A DNA stretch of 64,000 nt from Planktothricoides raciborskii GIHE-MW2 (GCF_040564635.1 NZ_CP159837.1:2545001-2609000), one strand, 5' to 3'. Counted from the first letter of the stretch, positions 1 through 8,574 are shown. Program-made: numbers and translations. Notes: generated by a model not told the origin, from the letters alone.

Positions 1-179
1 CGGGATGCAACATTGCGGCAACGCTTGAAGAATGTGGCACTGCATCATATTTTGATGATGATTTTCTCGAGTCGGTGAATACTTTTGCCTATGACGATCC
101 GCGCCAAGAATTAATTGAGGCGATCGTCTTTATTGCTGCCCGGTTGCATCAACTGGAAACTGATGAGGTAGCAGCATGA
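1..179 (+). CDS. C-terminal end of an unidentified protein (cut by window edge)
   Basis: An open frame enters from the left edge (first full codon at base 3) and ends at a TGA at 177-179, giving the last 58 residues of an acidic protein ending in LETDEVAA. Its stop overlaps the next start codon as ATGA, so the two genes are probably translationally coupled in one transcript. I do not recognise the family. It lies in the same small-gene cluster that leads to the primase-helicase at 2252, so it probably belongs to the same mobile element (inference). Confidence 0.6.
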   Translation, partial: GCNIAATLEECGTASYFDDDFLESVNTFAYDDPRQELIEAIVFIAARLHQLETDEVAA

Positions 180-421
180 GCATCTTAAGTAACGCCTTCT
201 CTTTTAACAGCACTGAGCAATATTTAGAAGCTTGGGACAAATGTGACCAGGTACTTTCTAATCTGTCTGCACTTATTTCTTATATGGAAAGTGCAGCGAC
301 TTTAACTGATTGCTCGGAATCATATTTAGCCAAAATCAGAGAATCTGAAGCAACCCTAAGAGAAGCGATGAATTTACTCTGCCAGGACTGTGAACGATTT
401 ATGAATGGCAAGGATAAATGA
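176..421 (+). CDS. small unknown protein (81 aa)
   Basis: An 81-residue acidic, probably helical protein. Its ATG overlaps the stop of the preceding gene by four bases, which supports both genes and their coupling. It has scattered cysteines but no zinc-ribbon spacing, no signal peptide and no membrane segment. I recognise no family. Being packed between two overlapping frames is typical of plasmid, phage or satellite accessory operons. Confidence 0.55.
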   Translation: MSILSNAFSFNSTEQYLEAWDKCDQVLSNLSALISYMESAATLTDCSESYLAKIRESEATLREAMNLLCQDCERFMNGKDK

Positions 422-590
422 AAAATCATCAGATAAAGAATGCGCTTACGCTGCTAAAATTTCTTCTGAATTGGCTAAGAATTCAGTACCAATTGAAGAA
501 AGCAGGCATTGTCCCAATTGTGGGTCAAGGGCAGTTGACTTCTCATTTTTCGGGTATTACTGTCCCGATGAAGAATTCGGCAAATATTGA
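405..590 (+). CDS. small zinc-ribbon-like protein (61 aa)
   Basis: A 61-residue protein whose second half has the pattern HCPNCGSRAVDF...YYCPDEE, that is CxxC followed about 14 residues later by CP, like half of a zinc ribbon. It overlaps the previous gene by 17 bases. A competing frame (418-606) starts with a neat ATGA overlap but encodes a featureless, basic peptide. The cysteine pattern favours the 405 frame. A zinc-dependent nucleic-acid or protein-binding role is only an inference. Confidence 0.5.
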   Translation: MARINEKSSDKECAYAAKISSELAKNSVPIEESRHCPNCGSRAVDFSFFGYYCPDEEFGKY

Positions 591-622
591 CCGGAAACGG
601 AAATGAGGCGGCATAACTAACA

Positions 623-658
623 GGGAACACCCTCAAAGCTATTGCCTAGGGTGTTCCC
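623..658 (+). terminator. hairpin terminator after the small-gene operon
   Basis: Perfect 11-bp inverted repeat, GGGAACACCCT at 623-633 and AGGGTGTTCCC at 648-658, with a 14-base loop, followed by CCTTTGATT. It lies 33 bases after the 405-590 frame and before the next gene, so it probably ends the small-gene transcript. The T-tract is short. Confidence 0.6.
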
Positions 659-682
659 CTTTGATTCAAGGATTTAAGTATT

Positions 683-892
683 ATGAAAAGACTTTACGCG
701 GCCTTTAACATCCGACAGTTAAAGGCTAAACTTTCTCATCTCAGTCGGACATCTTTCAGAATCACTCGCAACTTTTTCAAGTCCAGACTAGGCATCGTCA
801 AGCGGGACTGGTCACGGTTAACCAAGGCTGAAATCATCCGAGTTCTAGATTATTATTACGGTTCTTTAGTGCCTGACTTAGCAAAAACCTAA
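683..892 (+). CDS. small basic unknown protein (69 aa)
   Basis: A 69-residue, strongly basic protein starting at an ATG 25 bases after the hairpin. The N-terminal 45 residues are rich in Arg and Lys with little acidic character; the C-terminus contains LTKAEIIRVLDYYYGSL. No family is recognised. The charge would fit DNA or RNA binding, but nothing more specific can be said. It lies on the same strand and in the same cluster as the primase-helicase. Confidence 0.4.
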   Translation: MKRLYAAFNIRQLKAKLSHLSRTSFRITRNFFKSRLGIVKRDWSRLTKAEIIRVLDYYYGSLVPDLAKT

Positions 893-936
893 GTGATTAC
901 CGTTTTCAAGTAACAAGCCCAAACAACTTTCTGAGC

Positions 937-1284
937 GTGTTGCCTAAATTACGCCGTGAGTCAGGTCAGCAGTGGCGATTAATAGAACCGGCCAAAAAGA
1001 TAGATGAGTTGAGTAACTCTGGGATTTCCTTATATTTGGCTCAGTTCAAAAAAGTTTACCCCAAAAATTATCAACTGGACATCTGGGATAACCCAGAGTG
1101 TTTTCTGGTAGTTGCTGAGATAGGTACAGACCTTTATATCTATGTCTCTCAACGTCATTTTGACGTGACTGAGTTCTTGGAACAAATCAAGCAAAAGTAT
1201 GCAGAGTTAGTGTTTGAACTGTCATCCCGGTTCATTTCGTTTCGCGGTGACTTTCGCGGTGACTTAGGGGTGATCGTGACCTGA
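937..1284 (+). CDS. unknown protein (115 aa, GTG start)
   Basis: A 115-residue frame starting with GTG at 937; a TTG at 940 is an alternative. The middle looks like a folded alpha/beta segment (CFLVVAEIGTDLYIYVSQRHF). Near the end a 12-base unit TTTCGCGGTGAC is repeated in tandem (1240-1263), adding four residues, which may be a recent slippage event. No family is recognised. It belongs to the accessory cluster of the mobile element. Confidence 0.45.
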   Translation: MLPKLRRESGQQWRLIEPAKKIDELSNSGISLYLAQFKKVYPKNYQLDIWDNPECFLVVAEIGTDLYIYVSQRHFDVTEFLEQIKQKYAELVFELSSRFISFRGDFRGDLGVIVT

Positions 1285-1295
1285 AAAAGTCACCG

Positions 1296-1314
1296 TTGCA
1301 CCTTGCCGGTGCAA
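1296..1314. other. small stem-loop in a noncoding gap
   Basis: TTGCACC at 1296-1302 pairs with GGTGCAA at 1308-1314 around a five-base loop, in the gap between two convergent frames. There is no T-run on either side, so it is a weak terminator candidate. Nothing else is visible in 1285-1378. Confidence 0.3.
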
Positions 1315-1378
1315 AAGCTTACACCTTTGATGTGACTAGGTTTCAAGCATTTCAAGGCCACGGTGCGATCGCCAACGG

Positions 1379-1555
1379 TCAAGACGGGTTTTCAATGGCC
1401 TGTCTTATCTCGTTGGCTCGCTGAAGAATAGTAGCAGCAGATACAAAAAAGTTAGTTACAAACTCATTGCCAGTGCCATTAAGTAGCTCTACATAGTTTG
1501 TACCTGTATTGTCTGCTGTTAGCTTTTTGATACTCGTTTTGTACTCAACACCCAT
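1379..1555 (-). CDS. short reverse-strand ORF (58 aa)
   Basis: An ATG at 1555 opens a 58-residue frame ending at TGA (complement of 1379-1381). It starts MGVEYKTSIKKLTADNTG and ends RANEIRQAIENPS, with balanced amphipathic composition that looks like protein rather than noise. It is the only minus-strand gene in the element's first 5 kb and would be divergent from the 1639 gene. No family is recognised. Small proteins placed this way are often repressors or antitoxins, but no helix-turn-helix is evident. Confidence 0.4.
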   Translation of the reverse strand: MGVEYKTSIKKLTADNTGTNYVELLNGTGNEFVTNFFVSAATILQRANEIRQAIENPS

Positions 1556-1638
1556 AAAAAATAGCCTCAGATAATCGTGTACATCTGTGAGGGGACTAAT
1601 CCCCCGATAGACATTCGTATATCTCCATCCTTAACGCT

Positions 1639-2085
1639 ATGACGGATAACCATCAACTTAATTGCCTCCCCGAAGAGGTCACAGAAGGCTTAACGCCTCA
1701 ACAAATAGAGCAGGTAACAATGATTGCTGTTTACAATTATGAGGCTGCCCTTAAATATGCAGAATTGATTAAAACCGAAAAGTATCAAAAAAAGCTTAAG
1801 CGAATAGGGCGCTACGGCATTGACCCTTTGGTTCCTGATAGTTTCGCTAAGGGCGTGTTGCAAAGACTCCAGAATTACACTCCAGATGTCACGCAATGTT
1901 GTTGCTGTGAAGATAAGGTTCCTAAAGGTCAGAAGTTTTGTTCAGTCCAATGTAGTGACGTAACTGACAAAATACTAAGCGGCAAACAAAAGCAGGTGAA
2001 ATTTCCGTTTGCAAAAAAAACGGACCATTGGCGGAAAAAAGTAGGGAGACAAGCCTTACCTTACTCTAATGAATTTTCTGATTAA
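1639..2085 (+). CDS. unknown protein with C-terminal CCCC...C..C zinc-finger-like motif (148 aa)
   Basis: A 148-residue protein. The N-terminal half is helical (LTPQQIEQVTMIAVYNYEAA); residues about 87-105 read QCCCCEDKVPKGQKFCSVQC, a CxxC...CxxxC cysteine cluster likely to bind one zinc. The tail is lysine-rich. This suggests a DNA- or RNA-associated protein, but I cannot name a family. A strong terminator directly follows the stop, so it ends its own transcript before the primase-helicase gene. Confidence 0.55.
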   Translation: MTDNHQLNCLPEEVTEGLTPQQIEQVTMIAVYNYEAALKYAELIKTEKYQKKLKRIGRYGIDPLVPDSFAKGVLQRLQNYTPDVTQCCCCEDKVPKGQKFCSVQCSDVTDKILSGKQKQVKFPFAKKTDHWRKKVGRQALPYSNEFSD

Positions 2086-2154
2086 AAAAAGACTGTACAA
2101 TGAATTAAGTTTGCTGGAAGTGGCAATTACTGATTCATTGTACAGTCTTTTTTT
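2084..2154 (+). terminator. strong intrinsic terminator (about 22-bp stem)
   Basis: Inverted repeat with core GACTGTACAATGAAT (2091-2105) and its exact complement at 2133-2147, extended by A7 on the left and T7 on the right, giving about 22 paired bases around a 27-base loop. The U-tract makes it a textbook intrinsic terminator at the end of the 1639-2085 gene. The A/T runs make it usable in both directions. Confidence 0.8.
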
Positions 2155-2251
2155 TAGATGTTGACAGATTTAAGTTAAGTTGATTAGCTATTTTTTTTGA
2201 ACTGATAATCTGTTAACGCTAACAAAGTTAATAGCTACAAAAAAAGCAACT

Positions 2252-4867
2252 ATGTCTACTCAATCTATCTCTAAAGCAGAAACGATCATGAAAATTTCCC
2301 AGCCTGACAAAATTCTATTTGACTTAAGCTCAAGTAATAATTTTACCACTAAAGATGAGCTTGTCAACCTATTTAAAGGTGCTCATCCATTGATTCCAGA
2401 TGATTTACTGGAATGGATGGCGGCAGATTTAAGCGCCAGCGCGATCGCCCCTGAAATCGCCTTAGCCAATTTTGAACCAGTTTGGGACAACAAAAAAATT
2501 GCACAGTTCCTAGGCTGGAAAGCTTATAAAGGGGAACCAGGTTGGCTGAGTGGTGATTCTTTGGAACGGCAATTTAAGCCCATGAAACCGCTTCTTCTGG
2601 ATGGCAAACCAGCCAAGTACCTTACTTCCAAGGGCGGCTATGATGCGGCATTGCTTAAGGGGATTGACTGGGATGCGATCGCTGACGACCCCACAAAACC
2701 TATTATCATCACTGAAGGTGCCAAAAAAGCAGCAAGTTTAATCAGTCAAGGACTGATAGCTGTTTCCTTGCCCGGTGTTAATATGGGACATCTTAAAGGG
2801 GGATGCGGCACAAAGCTTGTCCCTGGTCTTGACCTTTTGGCTAGATCAGGACGACATTTTTGCATAGCTTTTGATGCGGATATCGTCAGTAAGCCAGAAG
2901 TGAGAAGCGCACTTAAAAGTCTTGCTGAAACACTCATCAACAAAGATTGCACCGTGAGTATTTGGACCTGGGATATCTCAATCGGTAAAGGTATAGATGA
3001 TGTAATTGCTAACGGAAAACACAACCAAGTGAAAGAAACTCAACACGATGTCTGGTTAAAAAAACTGGAGAAGCAGTTTAACTCCGAGTCCCGGAAAGGT
3101 GACTCAAAGCGTTCTGCCGTCCGAAAAAATGACAATAATTTTGCTGATGAGATTGCCGAAGAATACCAAGGCAAACTTATCTGGGAATCTTACCCTAGCC
3201 GTTGGATGATGTATGGCAAAGAGCAGAACGGGATGTGGTCAGAAATTCACTCCGATTCTGTCAACCGCATGATCGTGTCTTATCTGGATGTCAATAATGA
3301 GGCTTACACAGATAAAAAAGTTAAATCAATTTCTGCCTTGCTAAGAATAAAACTCAGCACCGATAATTGGAAGATGTCGCCCGACCTGATCCCATATCGT
3401 GATGGAGTTTTTGACCTTAAAACCAACCAACTTAAATCCCATTCCCCTGGTTATTGTTTTACGTGGCAATTGCCCTACCCATATCAGTCTCAAAATGACA
3501 ACTGGAAAAAAATTGATGAGTGGCTAGATTTCGCTACTCAAAACAACCAACGAAATAAACAAACTTTAATCGCTTACATGGCGGCCACTTTGCGTGGACG
3601 TTCAGACTTGCAAAAGTTTCTGTATTTACAGGGGCATGGTGGTAGTGGTAAAGGGACTTTTATTCGGTTGCTTGTTGACCTCATTGGTAAAAATAATATC
3701 CATTCCAGCAGCCTGAGTGACTGGAATGGCAACCGCTTTGAGACCGCCAATGCCTATCAGAAACGTCTTACGGTGTTCCCGGATGAAGACAGCAAAGTAA
3801 ACAACTATGCTAAATTTCTCAAGCTGACGGGTCAGGATGATTTAAGAGCAGAGGAAAAAGGAAAAAAAGCATTTTGTTATCGATATGACGGAATGGTCGT
3901 CATGGCATCGAACAAATCTGTGTTTGTGGGGGGTGCCAGCAGTGCGATCGCGCGTCGAATGATTCTCGTTCAGTTCAATGCAAAAGTTAACCCCACTCAG
4001 GTACGTGACCTTAACGCTGACTTCCAAGATGAACTTCCTGCGCTCTCTCGTTACTTGCTGAGTCTGGATGACAGATGGATATCCCGTACTCTCAAGGGGG
4101 ACAGCAGTTGTACAAAATTGATTACGTCAGATTCATGGGAAACTCAATTTAATTCTGATGGCCTAGCTGCATGGTTTGACGAGTGCGTGGTCGTAGATCA
4201 AGAAGGCCAGGAACAAATTGGCAGCAAAAAAGCTGACTCAACGAGCAGTCTGCGAGACTGCACTACGCTTTACGAGAGTTACACTTTGTATTGCTATCAA
4301 AACAACTATCAACCCAAAAACAGTCGAAATTTTAGCGCTGATTTACTTGAATTAGCGCAGTGTACCTTGGGTCTAGATATCAAAAAACAACGCAACCAAT
4401 CTTACCGTGTTATTACAGGATTGCGTTTACGCAATTTCCAATCTGACACGAAAATCCCCACTTACGGCGAAATATTAGAATCTGCCAACGAAGCTCATCA
4501 CCACGCCATGTCGGATGAAATGTCGGATGGAATGTCGGGTGAAATGTCGGGTGAAACCCTTGCTGTGACTGAAGATGTCGGGTGTGTCGGGTCAAGCGAC
4601 ACTTCTTTTCCTGGTGAAAATACGGCGGTCACAAAAACAGAGACAAGCACTTCTGATGAAACTAACTCGATCAGGAAAGAAGTGACTTTTTGCACAACAT
4701 TTCTCATCCAAGAACTTGAAAAGCATGGAGTCTCATCAGAAGAAGTTCAAAGTAAGCTGACAAAGTGGTATGGAGTAAAATATCGCCCACAACTTAACAT
4801 TCAGCAGTTAGTTGACTTTAGCGAGAAGTTGCGTACTTGGCTCAAAAATTTGCGATCGCATTCTTAG
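2252..4867 (+). CDS. toprim (DUF3854-like) primase fused to SF3 helicase, plasmid/phage type
   Basis: An 871-residue replication protein. An N-terminal toprim-like module has the acidic motif ITEGAKKAA (about 152-160) and FDAD (about 205-208), as in DUF3854 proteins of cyanobacterial plasmids. A D5-like linker is followed by an SF3 helicase with Walker A GHGGSGKGT (461-469) and Walker B-like FPDED (about 508-512), then MASNK and RRM motifs typical of D5/P4-type helicases. The family primes and unwinds DNA for autonomous replication of phages, satellites and plasmids. Near residues 753-768 a 12-base unit is repeated in tandem (MSDEMSDGMSGEMSGE). A TTGACA hexamer at 2161 may be part of its promoter, but no good -10 follows. 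Its presence next to chromosomal genes indicates an integrated element. Confidence 0.85.
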   Translation: MSTQSISKAETIMKISQPDKILFDLSSSNNFTTKDELVNLFKGAHPLIPDDLLEWMAADLSASAIAPEIALANFEPVWDNKKIAQFLGWKAYKGEPGWLSGDSLERQFKPMKPLLLDGKPAKYLTSKGGYDAALLKGIDWDAIADDPTKPIIITEGAKKAASLISQGLIAVSLPGVNMGHLKGGCGTKLVPGLDLLARSGRHFCIAFDADIVSKPEVRSALKSLAETLINKDCTVSIWTWDISIGKGIDDVIANGKHNQVKETQHDVWLKKLEKQFNSESRKGDSKRSAVRKNDNNFADEIAEEYQGKLIWESYPSRWMMYGKEQNGMWSEIHSDSVNRMIVSYLDVNNEAYTDKKVKSISALLRIKLSTDNWKMSPDLIPYRDGVFDLKTNQLKSHSPGYCFTWQLPYPYQSQNDNWKKIDEWLDFATQNNQRNKQTLIAYMAATLRGRSDLQKFLYLQGHGGSGKGTFIRLLVDLIGKNNIHSSSLSDWNGNRFETANAYQKRLTVFPDEDSKVNNYAKFLKLTGQDDLRAEEKGKKAFCYRYDGMVVMASNKSVFVGGASSAIARRMILVQFNAKVNPTQVRDLNADFQDELPALSRYLLSLDDRWISRTLKGDSSCTKLITSDSWETQFNSDGLAAWFDECVVVDQEGQEQIGSKKADSTSSLRDCTTLYESYTLYCYQNNYQPKNSRNFSADLLELAQCTLGLDIKKQRNQSYRVITGLRLRNFQSDTKIPTYGEILESANEAHHHAMSDEMSDGMSGEMSGETLAVTEDVGCVGSSDTSFPGENTAVTKTETSTSDETNSIRKEVTFCTTFLIQELEKHGVSSEEVQSKLTKWYGVKYRPQLNIQQLVDFSEKLRTWLKNLRSHS

Positions 4868-4877
4868 CAAGGGTGAC

Positions 4878-5140
4878 TTGTATCTGGTTAAACTGGATAC
4901 AGGTTACATGGTTGTTAACAGTCAAGACAAAAAAAGAAAAGTATTATCACTATTTGTGCTTAATGATGGTATCTATTGTAAACTGAATAGAAACTGATTA
5001 AGCGCAAATAGCGTGCAAGCAACTTGTTTGTTACGGGTAATTTAGATACAAAACTGACGCTAGAAGTATCAGCCAAGGTACAAAGTACGGGTAAGAAGAT
5101 TTTTGAGTGCTTAGGATGTAGTCAGGGTATGGGTTTATAG
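4878..5140 (+). pseudogene. two short coding-like fragments at the element edge
   Basis: Two consecutive plus-strand stretches read like protein but lack proper starts. One ends at 4997 (DLYLVKLDTGYMVVNSQD... to NDGIYCKLNRN, possible TTG at 4878). The other runs from a TTG at 5024 to TAG at 5138-5140 (LFVTGNLDTKLTLEVSAKVQ...). They may be remnants of one or two small genes, or a frameshifted gene. The last one overlaps the end of the PAS gene fragment, so the element boundary falls about here. Function unknown. Confidence 0.3.
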
Positions 5141-5617
5141 TGTATTCATTGCTGGTTTGTGGCCGTCAATGGCATATCGTTGCCGGAGAAATTGATAAAG
5201 CAAATGGCGGCGATACCATTGCCGCACTTTTGCTTCTTCTAAATTGCTAAATAGATCGAATAAAGTAATTTCTTGGTGGAGAAAACCTGTGCTGGTGGAG
5301 GAAAGGCCAAAAAACCGGCAAAAATAATCATTGGCATAAGTGACGCGAAAAGTCTCTGGGGCGATCGCGGCCATCAAGACTCGACTCGCTTGCCGTAAGG
5401 TACTCAGCCACCCTAGGGCTTGCTTCCAGGCGTTGAGTTGCTCCATACCTGGGGCATCGGGGAGTTGCGAGGCTAAAGTAGGCAAAAATGCTTCCAACTC
5501 TAAAAATTCTGGATCCGCTGCGGATATTTGGTTTGTTTTCTCTGGATCGGAATCAATGGTTAGATAGCCATTTTCTGGGCTTTTCTTTTCTGGATAATTG
5601 GATGAAGAATTAGACAT
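5135..5617 (-). pseudogene. truncated PAS-type sensor protein, N-terminal part only
   Basis: The frame from ATG 5617 (MSNSSSNYPEKKSP) encodes 160 residues: an acidic disordered start, then ETFRVTYANDYFCRFFGLSS, a PAS-like segment, then YAIDGHKPAMNTL and a stop. The open frame extends upstream to 5764, but that part looks noncoding; a GGGA purine stretch precedes 5617. Cyanobacterial proteins with this kind of N-terminus normally continue into signalling output domains (family knowledge). Here the frame ends next to the mobile element, so it was probably interrupted by integration. No output domain is encoded. Confidence 0.5.
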
Positions 5618-5764
5618 AGTGGGTTCCCTGAACGCTTCATGTTTGACATCAAAAGTTTTCCAAGGGTGCGATCGCGAATTGCTGACTCGATTTTTTGAGT
5701 GATTTTCCTTGACTTCACTCCCGGACTGGCGATCGCAATAATCATTCACCTGGGTAAAAACCAC

Positions 5765-6171
5765 TGCTTTGGCAGTGATTTTTGGTAATTTTTTCTGATT
5801 CTGACTACTTTTTATCCTGATTTTGAGGGGATTGTCTAGTAGCAGTATTTATTCCCGGTAATTTTTTGCTCATATTAATAGCCTAACATTGCTGATTAAA
5901 TCTGGTATGGCCATGAGGAAAATTTCGGCAGCATCTCCTAATCTCCTAATCTCCTAATCTCCTAATCTCCTATTTGCCAAAACACGGATGCCTAAATTTT
6001 CCGGCATCTCCCCTCTTGCCTCTCCCCGCTTGCCTCTCCCCTTTGGCAGCTTCTTTTTTCTCTTTTACCGAAAAATTGATAAATTCTGCCCCTTGGTCGG
6101 ACGGGATCCGAAAAATTGCCTAAGTCCTATTTAAATTTTACCAAAAAAATTACCAAAAAATATTTACTGTT
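5765..6171. repeat. intergenic region with 8-bp tandem repeat
   Basis: 407 bases without a gene. The 8-mer ATCTCCTA is repeated five times in tandem at 5933-5972, followed at about 6005-6045 by two similar C/T-rich GCCTCTCCCC units. Variable-number simple repeats of this kind are common in large cyanobacterial genomes. An A/T-rich stretch just before 6172 may hold the promoter of the TPR gene, but no clear -35/-10 pair is visible. Confidence 0.6.
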
Positions 6172-7965
6172 ATGAAATACTCTCATTTAAGCGTGCTAAC
6201 GGTTGGTATGTTACTGGGTCAAGATTTGATGGGTCAAGCCCGTGCAAATCCCCTTTGTCCTAGTCAAAGCCTATTGGATAATTCATCCCCTGAATTTAAT
6301 CATTGTTTGCCTAATCCAGCCGCAAATTATGCCCCAGATTTAATGGCATCGATTAGTTTGCCAGAAACGCTGAATTCCCCCATCCATGCTGGTGGTTTAG
6401 ACCCATCTAATGCCGAAAATACCCAATTAGTCAGTTGGTTAAATTCTCCATATTTCAGTAAAAATCAACATTTGTCTCATGGGCAGATGACTGGGTTAAG
6501 CACTTTGCTGTTGAATTTTATTTTATCCCCCATTGGGGCGATCGCGTTTTTGTGGCTGATTAAACCTTGGATTATTCAGAATATTATCAAAGAAATTCGC
6601 CAAGAAATTTCTGAATTAGGAGAATTAGAGTTACAACTGAGTAAGGCTAGTCAAAAAGCGGAAATGTTATCAAAAATTTTTCAATCTAAGTTAGAAACTT
6701 TAGCCTCCGGGTATGAGCAAGAGGTTGGTAAATTTCGCAATCAACTGAATCAGCAAGGTTTATCGGCTCAACAGTTTGAATCGATTAAATCTGACTGGTT
6801 GACCCAGTTACAACATCTAGTATTAGAAGTGTATGATGCCAGAGATAAAGCTTTAGAAAAAATTGCCAAAATTCATCCCGATACTTTAATGCAGAAACTT
6901 TCCGACCAATTTTATCAGCACTATGAAAATCGCCCACTAAACCCTCAAAGTCAGGGTTTAGTGAATTCAGGGAAAGTGAAGGTTGAAGATTATCTTCATC
7001 AAGGCAATCAACTGTCGCAGCAAGGCTATTATGCTGATGCGGTACTTGCCTATAATCAAGCGATTTCCCTGAATCCGAATCATGCTGAAGCTTGGTATAA
7101 TCGGGGGCAGGCTTTGGGCTGTTTACAACAATATTCCGAAGCATTAGCGGCTTACGATCGCGCGATCGCCCTGCAACCGGAACGGGCAGACTTTTGGGTA
7201 AATCGGGGGCATATTTTAGTTAGATTACAACAGCATTCAGAAGCGATCGCCTCTTATGACAAAGCAATTGCCCTGCAACCAAATAATTCTGAATATTGGC
7301 AGCAGAAAGGCAGTTTATTAGCCCGGTTACAAAAATATGCTGAAGCCCTGACCGCTTATGAAAAAGCAAGTTTATTAGCACCTGAAAAATATGAAGTTTG
7401 GCATTTAAAAGGCAATTTATTAGCCAAGTTGCAACAAACAGAACAAGCGGCGATCGCCTACAAACAAGCGGTGATTATCGACCAGAAAAAATATGAATCT
7501 TGGTATAATTTAGGCAACGCTTTGGGTCAATTGCAGCGATATGTTGAATCCGTCAACGCTTATAATCAAGCCATTGCACTGAGAAATGATGATTATAAAG
7601 TGTGGCATAACCGAGGCTTTATGCTGGGAAAAATGCAGCAGTATGAAGCAGCGATCTCTTCATACCAAAAAGCCATCACCCTCAACCAGCAAAATTATGA
7701 ATCCTGGTATAATCGGGGCAATTTATTAGAACAGTTGCACCGATATAATGAAGCGATCGCCTCCTATGATAAGGCGATCGAAATTAAACCCGACGACCCA
7801 AGACTTTGGTATAACTGCGGCAAACTATTAGAAAAATTGCAAAGATTTGAAGAAGCCGTGGCTTCTTATAAACGGGCGATTAATATTCAACCAGAACAAG
7901 CCGAAGAAGCGCGATTAAGTCTGAACTATTTAATGGCCAAACTGCACCATGAAGCCGCCGCGTAG
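6172..7965 (+). CDS. secreted/membrane-anchored TPR repeat protein
   Basis: A 597-residue protein with a signal-like N-terminus (hydrophobic core about 5-20, then AQARANP), one transmembrane helix at about 108-135 (ILSPIGAIAFLWLI), a coiled-coil-like stretch (about 140-250), and about nine consecutive 34-residue TPR units from about 272 to the end (e.g. AEAWYNRGQALGCLQQY). TPR arrays are protein-interaction scaffolds; in cyanobacteria such proteins serve assembly, photosynthesis or secretion, and the partner cannot be deduced. The repeat units are close to each other in sequence, which suggests recent expansion. No operon partner. Confidence 0.8.
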   Translation: MKYSHLSVLTVGMLLGQDLMGQARANPLCPSQSLLDNSSPEFNHCLPNPAANYAPDLMASISLPETLNSPIHAGGLDPSNAENTQLVSWLNSPYFSKNQHLSHGQMTGLSTLLLNFILSPIGAIAFLWLIKPWIIQNIIKEIRQEISELGELELQLSKASQKAEMLSKIFQSKLETLASGYEQEVGKFRNQLNQQGLSAQQFESIKSDWLTQLQHLVLEVYDARDKALEKIAKIHPDTLMQKLSDQFYQHYENRPLNPQSQGLVNSGKVKVEDYLHQGNQLSQQGYYADAVLAYNQAISLNPNHAEAWYNRGQALGCLQQYSEALAAYDRAIALQPERADFWVNRGHILVRLQQHSEAIASYDKAIALQPNNSEYWQQKGSLLARLQKYAEALTAYEKASLLAPEKYEVWHLKGNLLAKLQQTEQAAIAYKQAVIIDQKKYESWYNLGNALGQLQRYVESVNAYNQAIALRNDDYKVWHNRGFMLGKMQQYEAAISSYQKAITLNQQNYESWYNRGNLLEQLHRYNEAIASYDKAIEIKPDDPRLWYNCGKLLEKLQRFEEAVASYKRAINIQPEQAEEARLSLNYLMAKLHHEAAA

Positions 7966-8350
7966 GAGTGGGTGCGGGGGTGCAGAGGAGCGGGGGAGCA
8001 GGAGAGGAAAGAGGATAGAGGAAAGAGGATGCATAGGTGCTAATGATGCTTCTGAAAATTCTATGCATCTCTCTTATCTTTTCTATGCATCTCTTTTGTC
8101 TCTTCTATGCCTCTCTATTCGCGGGGTGGCGGGGCGAAAAGAAACCCGGTTTCTTGGTCTTTGGGGGGGGTTCAAAAACCGGGTTTATTTTCTTTGTGAA
8201 TCTTTGTGTCTTTGTGGTGAAAAATCACAATTTTTTTCTCAAATACTATTGACAAACGCCAAAATTTACTTGAAAATAGTATTGCTATTATCGATATGCC
8301 GACATATATAACTAAAACGAATCGATCCATCTCCCATCCCGGAATCAACA
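7966..8350. repeat. low-complexity spacer with AAACCCGGTTT palindromes
   Basis: G-rich start (GCGGGGG, GAGGAGCG), GGAAAGAGGATGCA-type units shared with 15.2 and 23.6 kb, then GAAACCCGGTTTCTT near 8130 and AAACCGGGTTT near 8173, which form an inverted pair, followed by a TTTGTGAATCTTTGTGTCTTTGTGG stretch of the dispersed repeat also seen at 14.1 and 46.6 kb. Open frames crossing this region have repetitive, unlikely protein sequence and are not called. Confidence 0.6.
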
Positions 8351-8574
8351 ATGCAGAAAGTTGACACTACCCAAGCAACAACTGAGATTTCTTCTTGGCT
8401 GAAATCGGCTCTAAATGGTGAAGAAATTATCATTACTCAAAACAATCAACCTATTTTGAAACTGAGTCAGTTTTCCCCAGGTACAAAAAAAGGCAACGGG
8501 GCAGCGCCAAAGGTCAAATTTGGATATCTCCAGATTTTGATGATCCCTTAGAAGATTTTCAGGAGTATATGTAG
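8351..8574 (+). pseudogene. Phd/YefM-type antitoxin with a frameshift
   Basis: The ATG frame starts MQKVDTTQATTEISSWLKSA and continues with GEEIIITQNNQPILKLSQ, a Phd/YefM-like antitoxin N-terminus that would bind DNA and neutralise the downstream toxin. After about residue 52 the expected C-terminus appears in another frame: AKGQIWISPDFDDPLEDFQE, ending YM and TAG at 8572-8574. As read, the ATG frame runs on to 8551 with an unrelated tail. A one-base change (an A7 run lies nearby) therefore breaks the gene, or it is a sequencing error. The stop overlaps the GTG of the toxin remnant by one base. Confidence 0.65.

Noticed and set aside
5933-5972. regular tandem 8-mers considered as CRISPR-like
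   Set aside because: No spacers between units; same for the 18-bp repeats at 35506 and the 7-bp repeats near 48063.
7949-8311. 120-residue frame with CESLCLCGE-type sequence
   Set aside because: It translates the low-complexity and CCCGG-type repeats downstream of the TPR gene; no conserved feature.
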